Source of the DNA: Microbacterium sp. USTB-Y
GTDB taxonomy: Bacteria; Actinomycetota; Actinomycetes; Actinomycetales; Microbacteriaceae
Direction: 5' to 3'
Assembly: GCF_023703415.1 (NCBI RefSeq)
Contig: NZ_JAGMTU010000005.1
Location: forward strand, 372,001 to 436,000
DNA: 64,000 bases
Part shown: positions 50,768 through 59,162 of the stretch, in pieces
How positions within the stretch are numbered: the first letter of the stretch is position 1
How the letters are laid out: each line of letters starts with the position of its first letter
The notes under the pieces: model-generated
Database searches by the model: none
What the model was told of the DNA's origin: nothing
What the model saw: the letters and a program-made list of their open reading frames with translations, nothing else
Position numbers and translations under genes: made by a program

Positions 50768-52630
50768 TCAGCCCAGCGCTTCCGCGCAGACCACGGCCGC
50801 GGCGGCCGACCACGCCTGCGGGCGGCACGAGGCGGGGTACGGCACGGGTGCGACGCCCGGGGTGCGGGTGTCGCCGGCGTGCAGCTCCGGCATCCGGTAG
50901 TCGAAGCCCTCGGCGGCGTCCACGAGCTGGCCCGCGACGGCGGAGGCCTCGTCGCGGAGCCCCGCGCGGAGCATGCCGTGCACGGCCACCGCGGTGTCGT
51001 GCGCCCAGACGCTGCCGCCGTGATAGCTGAGCGGCCAGAAACCGGTGGCCCCGGAGGACATCGTGCGGATCCCGAAGCCGCTCGACATCGAGTCGCCGAG
51101 CAGCAGCGCCGCGCAGGCGCGCTCCTCGTCCGGATCCAGTAGGCCGGTGCCGATCAGGTGACCGATGTTGCTCGTGAGGGTGTCGACCGCCGCGCCGTGC
51201 GCGTCCAGCGCGATCGCCGGGTAGCGCCCCTCGGGCGTGGTCACCCAGTAGGCCGCGCGGAAGCGGGCGCGCAGATCGGCGGCCCAGGCGCGCAGCCCCT
51301 CAGCGCCGTCCTCGCCCAGGGCATCGAGGAGGTCCGCGCCGCGCACGGCGGCCTCGTAGGCGTAGGCCTGCACCTCGCTGAGCGCGATCGGGCCCTCCGC
51401 CAGCCGGCCGCTGCGCCACTGGATCGAGTCGCCGGAGTCCTTCCAGCCCTGGTTGGCGAGTCCGTGCCCGGTCTCGTCGACGTAGTCGATGAAACCGGAT
51501 CCGCTCGCGTCGCCGTGCTCGGTCATCCAGCCCAGCGCCGCCCGCAGGCTCGGCAGGAGCTCCCGTACCTCGGCCTCGGGCATGCCCGCGTCGCGGGCGT
51601 CGGCGAGCAGGCAGACCCAGAGCGGGGTCGCGTCCACCGTGCCGTAGTACAGCGGGGGGAGGTGCACGCCCTCGTTCGGCAGCGACAGCGCGCCGCTGCG
51701 CAGCTCGTGCGGAATCTTGCCCGGAGCCTCGGCGGTGGCCGGATCCTTCTTCGTGCCCTGCAGGCGCGCGAGCACCCGCAGGGTCGAGGCGGCGATCGCC
51801 GGGTCCTGGCGCAGCGCCAGGCGCGCGGCCCAGATCGAGTCGCGGCCGAACAGGGTGAAGAACCAGGGTGCCCCGGCAGCGTAGAACGCGTCGTCCGGGT
51901 GCGCGGGAAGCGCGAGGCGCAGGGCGGCGAGGTCGCCGGCGGCGCGGTCGAGCCAGTGGCGCAGGCGCGGGTCGCCGGTGGCGGGCACGGCCGCGTGCGC
52001 GGCGCCCGAGGGAGCCGTCACGACCAGCGTCGCATCCTCGAGGGCGAGCGCGAACGAGAACTCCGCCGTCGAGCGCGGCTCCAGCACAGTCGCCCAGCGG
52101 ACCGCGAGGGTCACCCCTTCGACCGCGATCGCCGCTCCGGGAGCCGTCAGCGCGAACGACGCCGGCCCCGAGGACGCGCGCTCGCCGTCCCAGGCCCAGG
52201 CTCCGGGGTCGGGGAGTCCGGCCTTGACGCGCTGCAGCGGCTCGAAGTCGGGCGCGAGCGTCACGGTCAGAGCGATGGGGACGGGCACCTCGCGGTGCGA
52301 GGAGATCCGGATCCGCTCCTCGACCCGGCCGGCGCCCACGGTCCGCGTCCGGTCCAGCCGCACCTTGGGGTCGGGCTGGTCGTCGTCGACACCGCGCAGC
52401 ACCGCCGCGAACACCGCCTGCTGCGGGGTCGGGGCGGAGCACGCGATCGTCTCGATCTCGGTGTCCTCGATGGCGACGCTCAGCGCGCGCACGTGACGCA
52501 GGTCGCCGTGGTAGACCCCGTGGATCGGCGCGGATCCCATGTCTCCGGTCTGATCCGACCACACCTGGGTCGGCGCCTGGAGGACGATGACGGCGTCGTT
52601 CAGGAGGGGCTGCAGCGGGGTGTCGGTCAT
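50768..52630 (-). CDS. Glycogen-debranching-type amylo-alpha-1,6-glucosidase family protein
   Basis: 620 aa. N-terminal beta-sandwich (GDE_N_bis-like, about 1-200: LLNDAVIVLQAPTQVWSD...GVYHGDLRHVRALSVAIED) and a C-terminal alpha/alpha-barrel with FFTLFGRDSIWAARLAL, NQGWKDSGDSIQWRSGRLAEGPIALSEVQAYAYEA and WPLSYHGGSVWAHDTAVAVHGML, the motifs of GH-type MGH1-like glucosidases. Cytoplasmic (no signal). ATG 52630 follows AAGGAG. Last gene of the sugar ABC operon, so it probably hydrolyses the imported oligosaccharide. Confidence 0.85.
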   Translation of the reverse strand: MTDTPLQPLLNDAVIVLQAPTQVWSDQTGDMGSAPIHGVYHGDLRHVRALSVAIEDTEIETIACSAPTPQQAVFAAVLRGVDDDQPDPKVRLDRTRTVGAGRVEERIRISSHREVPVPIALTVTLAPDFEPLQRVKAGLPDPGAWAWDGERASSGPASFALTAPGAAIAVEGVTLAVRWATVLEPRSTAEFSFALALEDATLVVTAPSGAAHAAVPATGDPRLRHWLDRAAGDLAALRLALPAHPDDAFYAAGAPWFFTLFGRDSIWAARLALRQDPAIAASTLRVLARLQGTKKDPATAEAPGKIPHELRSGALSLPNEGVHLPPLYYGTVDATPLWVCLLADARDAGMPEAEVRELLPSLRAALGWMTEHGDASGSGFIDYVDETGHGLANQGWKDSGDSIQWRSGRLAEGPIALSEVQAYAYEAAVRGADLLDALGEDGAEGLRAWAADLRARFRAAYWVTTPEGRYPAIALDAHGAAVDTLTSNIGHLIGTGLLDPDEERACAALLLGDSMSSGFGIRTMSSGATGFWPLSYHGGSVWAHDTAVAVHGMLRAGLRDEASAVAGQLVDAAEGFDYRMPELHAGDTRTPGVAPVPYPASCRPQAWSAAAAVVCAEALG

Positions 52631-52694
52631 GGGGCTCCTTCGTGAGGGGCGGTGCGCGGGCGGGGTGCCCGCCGGGCGGGGGAGAGGACGGGGA

Positions 52695-53429
52695 TCAGGA
52701 CAGAGGGCGGGAGGGGAGGAGCCGGGCGGGCAGGCGCTCCTCGGCGCCACCGGCGGAGACGGCCCAGGCATGCGCGTCCGGTCGCTCCGTCACGACCTCG
52801 GCGAGTTCCGTGCCGCGATAGAGCAGGCCGACGCCCTCCTCGACGCCGTATCCGGGCGGGATCCGGCCCTCCGCGATGGCGTCGCGGAAGGCCGGCCGCC
52901 GGGCGGGCTGCGAGTCGTGGTGCGGGCTGAAGGATCCGGGAAGGAAGCGGAGGCCGTCGGCCACCGCCGTCGCCTGCGGGCCGAACGAGGTGGTGGTCCC
53001 GCCGCTGTGCCAGCACAGCCCGCCGGCAGATCCGCCCGCGAGGACGACGCCGGCCTCCCAGGCCCGCCGCAGCAGGTCGTCCAGGCCGTGCGCCCGCCAC
53101 ACGGCGAGCAGGTTCACCACGCTGCCTCCGCTCACCCAGATCACATCGCGGCTCAGCACGTGCTCCGCGAGGCGCTCGTGGTTCGGATGCGGGAACAGCC
53201 GGATGTGGCTGCCCTCGACTCCGGACGCGCGGGCGGCCTCGAGCTCCGCGCCCTCGGCGGACCGTGGATCGCCGCCGGCGGTGTTCACGTGGGCGACGCG
53301 GGGAGCGCGCCCGGTCACGCCGGCGAGCTCGATCGCGAGGTGCAGCAGGGGCCCGTAGGCGGCGTCGTGCCAGCCGCCGTCGACCATCCCTCCGCAGGTG
53401 GCGAGGATCGTCGGTGCGTCGGCCGTCAT
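52695..53429 (-). CDS. Peptidase E-like protein (S51 family)
   Basis: 244 aa. Flavodoxin-like fold with the nucleophile elbow AGGSAGGLCWHSGG (Ser of GGSAG), upstream VIWVSGGSVVNLLAVW, and downstream LPGSFSPHHDSQPARRPAF with the catalytic His region. S51 enzymes cleave aspartyl dipeptides or related small amides. ATG 53429 overlaps the MalG-like stop (ATGA). Its presence in a sugar operon is odd; the natural substrate may be a glycan-linked or amide-containing metabolite. Confidence 0.8.
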   Translation of the reverse strand: MTADAPTILATCGGMVDGGWHDAAYGPLLHLAIELAGVTGRAPRVAHVNTAGGDPRSAEGAELEAARASGVEGSHIRLFPHPNHERLAEHVLSRDVIWVSGGSVVNLLAVWRAHGLDDLLRRAWEAGVVLAGGSAGGLCWHSGGTTTSFGPQATAVADGLRFLPGSFSPHHDSQPARRPAFRDAIAEGRIPPGYGVEEGVGLLYRGTELAEVVTERPDAHAWAVSAGGAEERLPARLLPSRPLS

Positions 53430-54298
53430 TCCTTCACCGCCCCGTCGCTCGAGTTCATGATGCGCTTCTGGAACAGGAAGAACATCACCGCCACCGGGAT
53501 CGTCATGATGATGGCCGCGGCGAGCTTGAGCGGGTACTGACGGCCCTGGCTGAGCTGTCCGTTCGCGAGCTGCGCCACGCCCTTCGTGAGCGTGGTCAGC
53601 TCGGGCGACTGGGTGGAGACGATGAAGTGCGCCAGCTCGTTCCAGGATCCCTGGAACGACAGGATCACGATCGTGATGAGGGCGGGGCGCGCCATCGGCA
53701 GCACGACCGACCAGAACACCCGGAAGGTGCCGGCGCCGTCGATCCGCGCCTGCTCCTCGACGGAGACGGGGATCGACTCGAAGAAGTTCTTCATGATGAA
53801 CACCCCGGCGGCATCGACGAGGAGCGGCAGGATCATGCCCGCGTACGAGTCGTACATGCCGAGGGTGTTGATCACCAGGAACTTCGGGATCAGCAGCACC
53901 ACGGCCGGAACGCTCATGACGGCGATGAGCCCGGCGAACACCACGGTGCGCCCGCGGAAGCGGAGGCGCGCCAGCGCGTAGCCCGCGAGTGAGTTGAAGA
54001 ACACCCGGCCCGCGGTGACCACGATCGTCACGACCACGGAGTTCTTGAACCAGGTGGGGAAATCGCTGCGCAGGAACAGCTGCGTGTACGCCTCGGTGGT
54101 GAACGTCTGCGGCACCAGCGCGAGCGGGTTCGCCGCCGCATCCGGATCCGTCTTGAAGCTCGTGGCGACCTGGATGAGGAACGGGTAGATGTAGACCAGG
54201 GCGAGGGCGATCAGCAGCGCGTACAGCAGCGAGGTGGACGCGATCCGCACGGTGCCGCGCCGGGTGCGGCGGGGGACCGGGGAGGCGGGGGCGGTCAT
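53426..54298 (-). CDS. Carbohydrate ABC transporter permease, MalG type
   Basis: 290 aa with six helices. The coupling motif VEEQARIDGAGTFRVFWSVVLPMARPALIT matches EAA-(x)3-G of MalG-like permeases. ATG 54298 overlaps the upstream permease stop (ATGA). With its partner it forms the channel that receives sugar from the binding protein. No ATPase gene is present, as is common when a shared MsiK-type ATPase serves several sugar systems. Confidence 0.92.
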   Translation of the reverse strand: MTAPASPVPRRTRRGTVRIASTSLLYALLIALALVYIYPFLIQVATSFKTDPDAAANPLALVPQTFTTEAYTQLFLRSDFPTWFKNSVVVTIVVTAGRVFFNSLAGYALARLRFRGRTVVFAGLIAVMSVPAVVLLIPKFLVINTLGMYDSYAGMILPLLVDAAGVFIMKNFFESIPVSVEEQARIDGAGTFRVFWSVVLPMARPALITIVILSFQGSWNELAHFIVSTQSPELTTLTKGVAQLANGQLSQGRQYPLKLAAAIIMTIPVAVMFFLFQKRIMNSSDGAVKE

Positions 54299-55431
54299 CG
54301 CGGAGCTCCTTCGCTCGTCGCAGGGGTCCGGTCGGCGGCCACCGCACGGGCGGCGCGCTCGGCGGCCTCCAGATACAGACGGTTGCGGCGCCGCGAGACC
54401 GGGCGCTCGCGCAGCACCCAGCGCTGGATCAGCGTGAAGGCGATGATGATCACGAACAGGATGAACGCGATCGCGGCGCCCTGTCCCCACTCCTGGTTGA
54501 GGAACGACGACTGGTACGACTGATACGCCGGGGTGATGGTGGTCTTGGCGGGCTGGCCGCGGGTGCCGGTGTAGATCTGGTCGAAGATCTGCCAGCAGCC
54601 GATGAGGCCGAGCGTGAGCACCGTGAACAGGGTCGGTCGCAGCTGCGGCAGGGTGATCCGCCAGAAGCGCTGCCAGCCGTTCGCGCCGTCCATCATCGCG
54701 GCCTCCTGCACCTCGCCGGAGATGTTCTGCAGCGCGGCGAGGAAGAGCAGCATGAAGGTTCCGCTCGTCGTGAAGATCGCCATGATGATGTAGACGCACA
54801 TCGCGACGCTGGGACCGCCGATCCAGTCCCAGAACGAGACGCCGAGGAAGCTGTTCTGCATGAGCGCCGCGGGTCCGCCGGTGGCGCCGAAGTGCAGGAT
54901 CCCGGACGGGTCGTTGAGCCAGTTCGGCCCGTTGATGCCGAGCCAGCCGAGCGCCGCGTTCACCGCGCCCGTCGTCGAGAACAGGAACAGGAACAGGACG
55001 GTGATCGCGACGGAGCTGGTCACCGAGGGGAAGTAGAAGGCGGTGCGGAAGAACCCGCGTCCCTTGAGGATCTGCCGGTTCACGAGCACCGCGAGGAACA
55101 GGCTCAGCGCGGTCTGGCAGGGGACCACGAGGATCACGTACCACGCGTTGTTCTTGAGGCTCATGCCGAAGTCGGCCTCGGCGAGTCCGCCGCCGAGCAG
55201 CAGGGCGGCGTAGTTCTTCAGGCCGACGAACGAGACGCCGCCGGAGAAGGGCGAGCCCCGGCCGCCCCAGTCGCTCACGCTCACCCAGAGCGCCATGAGG
55301 ACGGGGACGACCAGGAACAGGCCGAGCAGGATCAGCATCGGGGCGGTGAAGAGCCACCCCGATGCGGTCTCACCGCGCCGCAGGCCCTGATGGGCCGCGG
55401 AACGGGGAGACCGCACGGTGGAGGAGGCCAT
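54295..55431 (-). CDS. Carbohydrate ABC transporter permease, MalF type
   Basis: 378 aa with a first helix SGWLFTAPMLILLGLFLVVPVLMALW, six to seven helices and the EAA loop VQEAAMMDGANGWQRFWRITLPQLRPTLF. An insert of about 70 residues between helices 3 and 4 (INGPNWLNDPSGILHFGATGG) faces outside. GGAGG lies upstream of the coding start ATG 55431, beside the binding protein stop TAA. Confidence 0.92.
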   Translation of the reverse strand: MASSTVRSPRSAAHQGLRRGETASGWLFTAPMLILLGLFLVVPVLMALWVSVSDWGGRGSPFSGGVSFVGLKNYAALLLGGGLAEADFGMSLKNNAWYVILVVPCQTALSLFLAVLVNRQILKGRGFFRTAFYFPSVTSSVAITVLFLFLFSTTGAVNAALGWLGINGPNWLNDPSGILHFGATGGPAALMQNSFLGVSFWDWIGGPSVAMCVYIIMAIFTTSGTFMLLFLAALQNISGEVQEAAMMDGANGWQRFWRITLPQLRPTLFTVLTLGLIGCWQIFDQIYTGTRGQPAKTTITPAYQSYQSSFLNQEWGQGAAIAFILFVIIIAFTLIQRWVLRERPVSRRRNRLYLEAAERAARAVAADRTPATSEGAPR

Positions 55432-55433
55432 GA

Positions 55434-56696
55434 TTACTTGGTCAGGGCTTCCAGGTTCTTCTGCGCGGCATCGAGGATCGCCTTCGGGTCGCCGGTCGCG
55501 AGCGAGCCGAGCTTGCCGTTGAAGTCGGTCACGACGTCGCTCGCGCCCTTGAGGGTCGGCACGCCCTGGGCGTACTCGGCGCCGTTGAGGAACGGCACGA
55601 GAGCGGCGTTGTCCTTCTTCCACTGGTCCGCGGCCGACTTGATGGACGGCATCGGGCCGAACGCCTTCGAGAACGCCAGCTGGCTGTCGGCGCTGGTGAG
55701 GTGCTCGACGAGGTCGAGGGCGGCCTTCTGGTTCTTGCTGTCGGCGGCGATGCCCCAGCAGTTGGTGAACTGCAGCGTGCCCTTCTTGCCCTCGGGGCCG
55801 GCGGGCAGCTCCACTGCCTTGTACTTCACGGTCGGGTAGTCGTTGGTCATGGCGCCGGTGATCCAGTTGCCCTCGACGACCATCGCCGCCTTCTGGGTGC
55901 CGAAGGCCTCGCCGCCCCAGCCGGATCCGAGATCGGCCGCGAACTTCATCGAGCCGTCGTTCAGCAGCCCCTTGAGGTAGTCGAGCGCCTTGACGTTGCC
56001 CTCGGCGTCGGCCGTGGCCTTGGTCGAGTCGGCGTTCATCAGGCCGCCGCCGGCGGCGACCATGAAGGCGCCGACGCGGGCGTACTCGCCGCTCATGGAC
56101 AGGCCCACGTGGCCGTCCGCGGTGAGCTTCTTCGAGACGGTGGCGAGCTCGTCCCAGGTCTTCGGGATGTCGGCATCGGTGAGCCCGGCCTTCGCCCACA
56201 GATCGGTGTTGATCACCAGCTGCAGCGTGGAGAAGTCCTTCGGGGCGCAGTACAGCTTGCCGTCGTAGGTGAACGAGGTGAGCAGGCTCGGGTAGAAGTC
56301 GTCCTTGTTCTTGAGCTGGTCGCCGTACGCGAGGAGCGACCCGTTCGAGGCGTAGCCGGCCAGGGCGTCGGTGGACTGGTAGAACACGTCGGCGGGGGAG
56401 CCGGAGGCGAAGCCCTGCGAGAGCTGCTGGTTCAGGTCGCTCGCCGCGGTCACCGTCGCCTTGACGCCCGACGTCTTCGACCAGGCGGCCACGGCCTCGT
56501 TGACCGCCTTGGTCTCCGCGTCGCCGGATGAGCCGATAAGGATGTTCAGCGGCTTGTCGGACGAGGTGAGCGTCGAGGATCCGGTGCTGCCGGCGTCGCC
56601 GCCGGAGAACCCCGAACCGCAGCCGGTGAGTGCGATCGCGCCGGCGAGGACGAGGGCTCCGGCCCCGATCGCGGCGCGCATGCTGTGCCGTGTCAT
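55434..56696 (-). CDS. Sugar-binding lipoprotein of ABC transporter
   Basis: 420 aa. Signal peptide and lipobox IALTGC (lipid Cys about 26), Gly/Ser linker, then a family 1 solute-binding fold: LNILIGSSGDAETKAVNEAVAAWSKTSGV, FASGSPADVFYQSTDALAGYASNGSLL, AADLGSGWGGEAFGTQKAAMVVEGNW, ADSKNQKAALDLVEHLTS. Delivers a sugar to the two permeases. Start ATG 56696 has GGGAGAAGAG upstream. First gene of the operon; a LacI operator candidate lies about 70 bp upstream. Confidence 0.93.
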   Translation of the reverse strand: MTRHSMRAAIGAGALVLAGAIALTGCGSGFSGGDAGSTGSSTLTSSDKPLNILIGSSGDAETKAVNEAVAAWSKTSGVKATVTAASDLNQQLSQGFASGSPADVFYQSTDALAGYASNGSLLAYGDQLKNKDDFYPSLLTSFTYDGKLYCAPKDFSTLQLVINTDLWAKAGLTDADIPKTWDELATVSKKLTADGHVGLSMSGEYARVGAFMVAAGGGLMNADSTKATADAEGNVKALDYLKGLLNDGSMKFAADLGSGWGGEAFGTQKAAMVVEGNWITGAMTNDYPTVKYKAVELPAGPEGKKGTLQFTNCWGIAADSKNQKAALDLVEHLTSADSQLAFSKAFGPMPSIKSAADQWKKDNAALVPFLNGAEYAQGVPTLKGASDVVTDFNGKLGSLATGDPKAILDAAQKNLEALTK

Positions 56697-56767
56697 GTCT
56701 CTTCTCCCTTGATGAGCATCCGTGATGATGTGTGCTTCTCGGTGGCGACGGGACGCCGTCGCAAGAA

Positions 56768-56781
56768 TTTGAACGATCAAA
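56768..56781. promoter_or_regulatory. LacI-type operator between binding protein and regulator
   Basis: TTTGAACGATCAAA is symmetric in 12 of 14 positions with a CpG centre. It lies 72 bp before the binding-protein ATG and 93 bp before the LacI ATG. It shares the AACGAT core with the operator at 21743. Confidence 0.7.
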
Positions 56782-56873
56782 CTCCGTGTCGAATACGCTA
56801 GGCGGCAGGAGCCCGGGGTGTCAAGGTGGGAAGGTGGTCCCGGATCCCGAGCCGGATCCGGAAGGGGAGAGAC

Positions 56874-57869
56874 ATGGTCAGGACGCCGACCGTCGAGGAC
56901 GTGGCGCAGCGTGCCGGTGTGTCGCGGCAGACCGTGTCGAACGTGCTGAACACCCCGGCGATCGTGAAGCCGGCCACCCGAGAGCGCGTGCAGCAGGCGA
57001 TCGTCGAGCTGGGCTATCGGCGGCACGCCGCCGCCCGTCAGCTGCGCACCCGCCGCAGCTCCACGATCGGCATCCACCTGGATCCCTATGTCGGCGGGGT
57101 CTCCGGGGTTGTGCTGGACCGCTTCGTGCACGCCCTCACCGAGCGCGCGAGCGAGCGCGGCATGCGCATGCTCGTCTACGCCGCCCGCACGGCCGACGAC
57201 GAGATCGCCCGGCTCGCGGAGCTCTGGGAGGGATCGGAGATCGACGCGGCGATCATCACCGGCACGTTCCACGGCGACCCGCGCACCCGGTGGCTGGGCG
57301 ACGCGCAGCTGCCCTTCGTCGCCTTCGGGCGCCCCTGGGGCGAGGACGACCTGGCCGCCCCCGAGCACCTCTGGGTCGACGTCGACGGGGCCGCCGGCAC
57401 CCGGGCCGCCACCGAGCACGCGCTCGGCTTCGGCTCCCGCGTCGCGTTCCTCGGCTGGCCGACGGGATCGGGCACCGGAGACGATCGCGAACGCGGCTGG
57501 CGGGAGGCGATGGCCGCGGCCGGCGCGACGGGTCCGCGGTGGACGACCCAGGAGGACGTCGCGCGGGCGCGGGCCGTCGTCGCAGGCGCGGAGGCGGACG
57601 TGGACGCGGTGGTGTGCGCGAGCGACTCCCTCGCGATCGGCGCCCTCCTCGCGCAGACGGAGGGATCCGCACGGGTGCCCGTGATCGGGTTCGACAACAC
57701 GCCGACCGCGGAGGCGCTCGGCTTCTCGAGCGTGGAGCAGCGCCCCGAGGACGTCGCGGCGGCGACCCTGGAGCTGCTCATGGGGCCGACCGGCGAGACG
57801 GTCACCCCGCGGGACGTGCGGGCCGGCACGGCGCACGCGCTCATCGAGCCCCGCCTGGTGGTGCGCTAG
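56874..57869 (+). CDS. LacI family regulator of the sugar operon
   Basis: 331 aa. HTH and hinge: TVEDVAQRAGVSRQTVSNVLNTPAIVKPATRERVQQAIVELGYRRHAAARQLRTRRS. The C-terminal sugar-sensing domain has DAVVCASDSLAIGALLAQ and PVIGFDNTPTAEALGFSSVEQ. ATG 56874 follows GAAGGGGAG. Divergent from the ABC operon; it should release the operator when the transported sugar binds. Confidence 0.92.
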   Translation: MVRTPTVEDVAQRAGVSRQTVSNVLNTPAIVKPATRERVQQAIVELGYRRHAAARQLRTRRSSTIGIHLDPYVGGVSGVVLDRFVHALTERASERGMRMLVYAARTADDEIARLAELWEGSEIDAAIITGTFHGDPRTRWLGDAQLPFVAFGRPWGEDDLAAPEHLWVDVDGAAGTRAATEHALGFGSRVAFLGWPTGSGTGDDRERGWREAMAAAGATGPRWTTQEDVARARAVVAGAEADVDAVVCASDSLAIGALLAQTEGSARVPVIGFDNTPTAEALGFSSVEQRPEDVAAATLELLMGPTGETVTPRDVRAGTAHALIEPRLVVR

Positions 57870-57896
57870 CCGAAGCGGCGGCGATGGTACGGCGGC

Positions 57897-57929
57897 GGTG
57901 CCGGGCTGGTGCCGGGCTGGTGCCGGGCG
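57897..57929. repeat. 11-bp triplet repeat
   Basis: GGTGCCGGGCT occurs twice in tandem and a third time as GGTGCCGGGCG, followed by GGGGCCGGCG twice. It lies in the gap after the LacI stop. Confidence 0.85.
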
Positions 57930-58046
57930 GGGGCCGGCGGGGGCCGGCGCTCGTGTCGTCTGCGGCCCGGCCGGGCGAGTCGTCCCGGGTCTCGTCGCGT
58001 GAGGAGCGGATCCGGATCCGCCCGCCCGCGTCCGCCGGATCGGGCA

Positions 58047-58052
58047 TAGCGT
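58047..58052 (+). promoter_or_regulatory. -10 box, leaderless promoter of the NAD(P)-binding protein
   Basis: TAGCGT, six bases (GGAGGC), then ATG 58059. The spacer also contains GGAGG, so a leadered reading is not excluded. Confidence 0.5.
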
Positions 58053-58058
58053 GGAGGC

Positions 58059-58706
58059 ATGGCACGGATCCTGATCTTCGGCGGCCACGGCAAGGTGGCC
58101 CTGCTCCTCGAACCCCTCCTCACGGCGCGCGGCGACCAGGTGACGGCGGTGATCCGCGACGCCGGTCAGAGCGACGACGTGCGCGCGACCGGCGCGGACC
58201 CGGTCGTCTTCGACGTCGAATCGGCGTCGCGGGAGGCGATGGCCGCACTGATCGCCGGGCACGACGCGGTCGTGTGGTCGGCCGGCGCCGGCGGCGGATC
58301 GGCGGAGCGCACGCGTGCCGTCGACCTCGATGCCGCGGTCCGGTCGATGGCGGCGGCGGCCGACGCGGGCGTCGCGCGGTACGTGATGGTGTCGTACTTC
58401 GGATCCTCGCTCGAGCACGGGATCCCCGCGACCGACTCCTTCTTCGCCTATGCCGAGGCGAAGGCGCAGGCCGATGAGGCGCTGCGGGCATCCGGCCTGG
58501 ACTGGACGGTGCTCGCCCCCAGCCGGCTGACCCTGGACGCGTCGACGGGACGGATCGACGCCACGGCGGAGACCTCGGGCAGCGTGTCCCGCGCCGACGT
58601 CGCGCAGGTCATCGCACAGACGCTCCTCGAGCCGGCGACCATCGGGCGCACGATCCGGTTCAACGCCGGAGAGGTGCCCGTCGACGAGGCTCTGCGCGCC
58701 GGTTGA
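58059..58706 (+). CDS. NAD(P)-binding SDR-like protein (YhfK/YwnB type)
   Basis: 215 aa atypical short-chain dehydrogenase. Dinucleotide-binding ILIFGGHGKVALLLEPLL, then DAVVWSAGAGGGS, RYVMVSYFGSS and FAYAEAKAQADEALRASGLDWTVLAPS. The YxxxK pair is present as Y-A-E-A-K. These proteins bind NAD(P)H and are often redox-linked or isomerase-like; the substrate is unknown. Standalone gene between the LacI and YrdB genes. Confidence 0.85.
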   Translation: MARILIFGGHGKVALLLEPLLTARGDQVTAVIRDAGQSDDVRATGADPVVFDVESASREAMAALIAGHDAVVWSAGAGGGSAERTRAVDLDAAVRSMAAAADAGVARYVMVSYFGSSLEHGIPATDSFFAYAEAKAQADEALRASGLDWTVLAPSRLTLDASTGRIDATAETSGSVSRADVAQVIAQTLLEPATIGRTIRFNAGEVPVDEALRAG

Positions 58707-58780
58707 GCATCGAGCATCGGTCGACCTGCGGCTGAGCCTGCGGGCGGCTGTCGAGCCGCCGAGCCGACCTCTGCAGGCGG

Positions 58781-59155
58781 TCAGCGGCGGTCGAGCGCCG
58801 CCAGTGCGATCCGGTCCAGAACCCATACAGCGAAGAGGGAGACCCCGGCGAGGCCGAGTCCACTCGCCCACAGCGCCGCTCCGACCGCGCCGAAGAGCAC
58901 GGTCTCCAGGAGCACGCGTCCCGCGGGGCGGATGTCGAAGCGCGCCTGGGGCGAGAGCAGGAGCCCCCAGACCACCGCCAGCACCGCGACCGCGACGACG
59001 GCGCCGATCCACCCCGGCCAGCCCGGCAGGAGCCGTACCGCAGCGGTCGCCGCGCCGGCCAGCAGCGCGAGCTCGATCACGAACCGCAGCCCCAGCGCGA
59101 CGCGCACGGCGGGGCCGCCCTCGAGGAACGGGTCGCGCGCGGGCCGGTCGCTCAT
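58781..59155 (-). CDS. YrdB family (DUF2568) membrane protein
   Basis: 124 aa with four hydrophobic segments. Family pattern: LGLRFVIELALLAGAA, WGLLLSPQARFDIRPAGRVLLETVLFGAVGAAL and WVLDRIALAALDRR. ATG 59155 is eight bases from the upstream arginase-family stop, so the two are probably cotranscribed. Function unknown. Confidence 0.8.
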   Translation of the reverse strand: MSDRPARDPFLEGGPAVRVALGLRFVIELALLAGAATAAVRLLPGWPGWIGAVVAVAVLAVVWGLLLSPQARFDIRPAGRVLLETVLFGAVGAALWASGLGLAGVSLFAVWVLDRIALAALDRR

Positions 59156-59162
59156 CGGCGGG

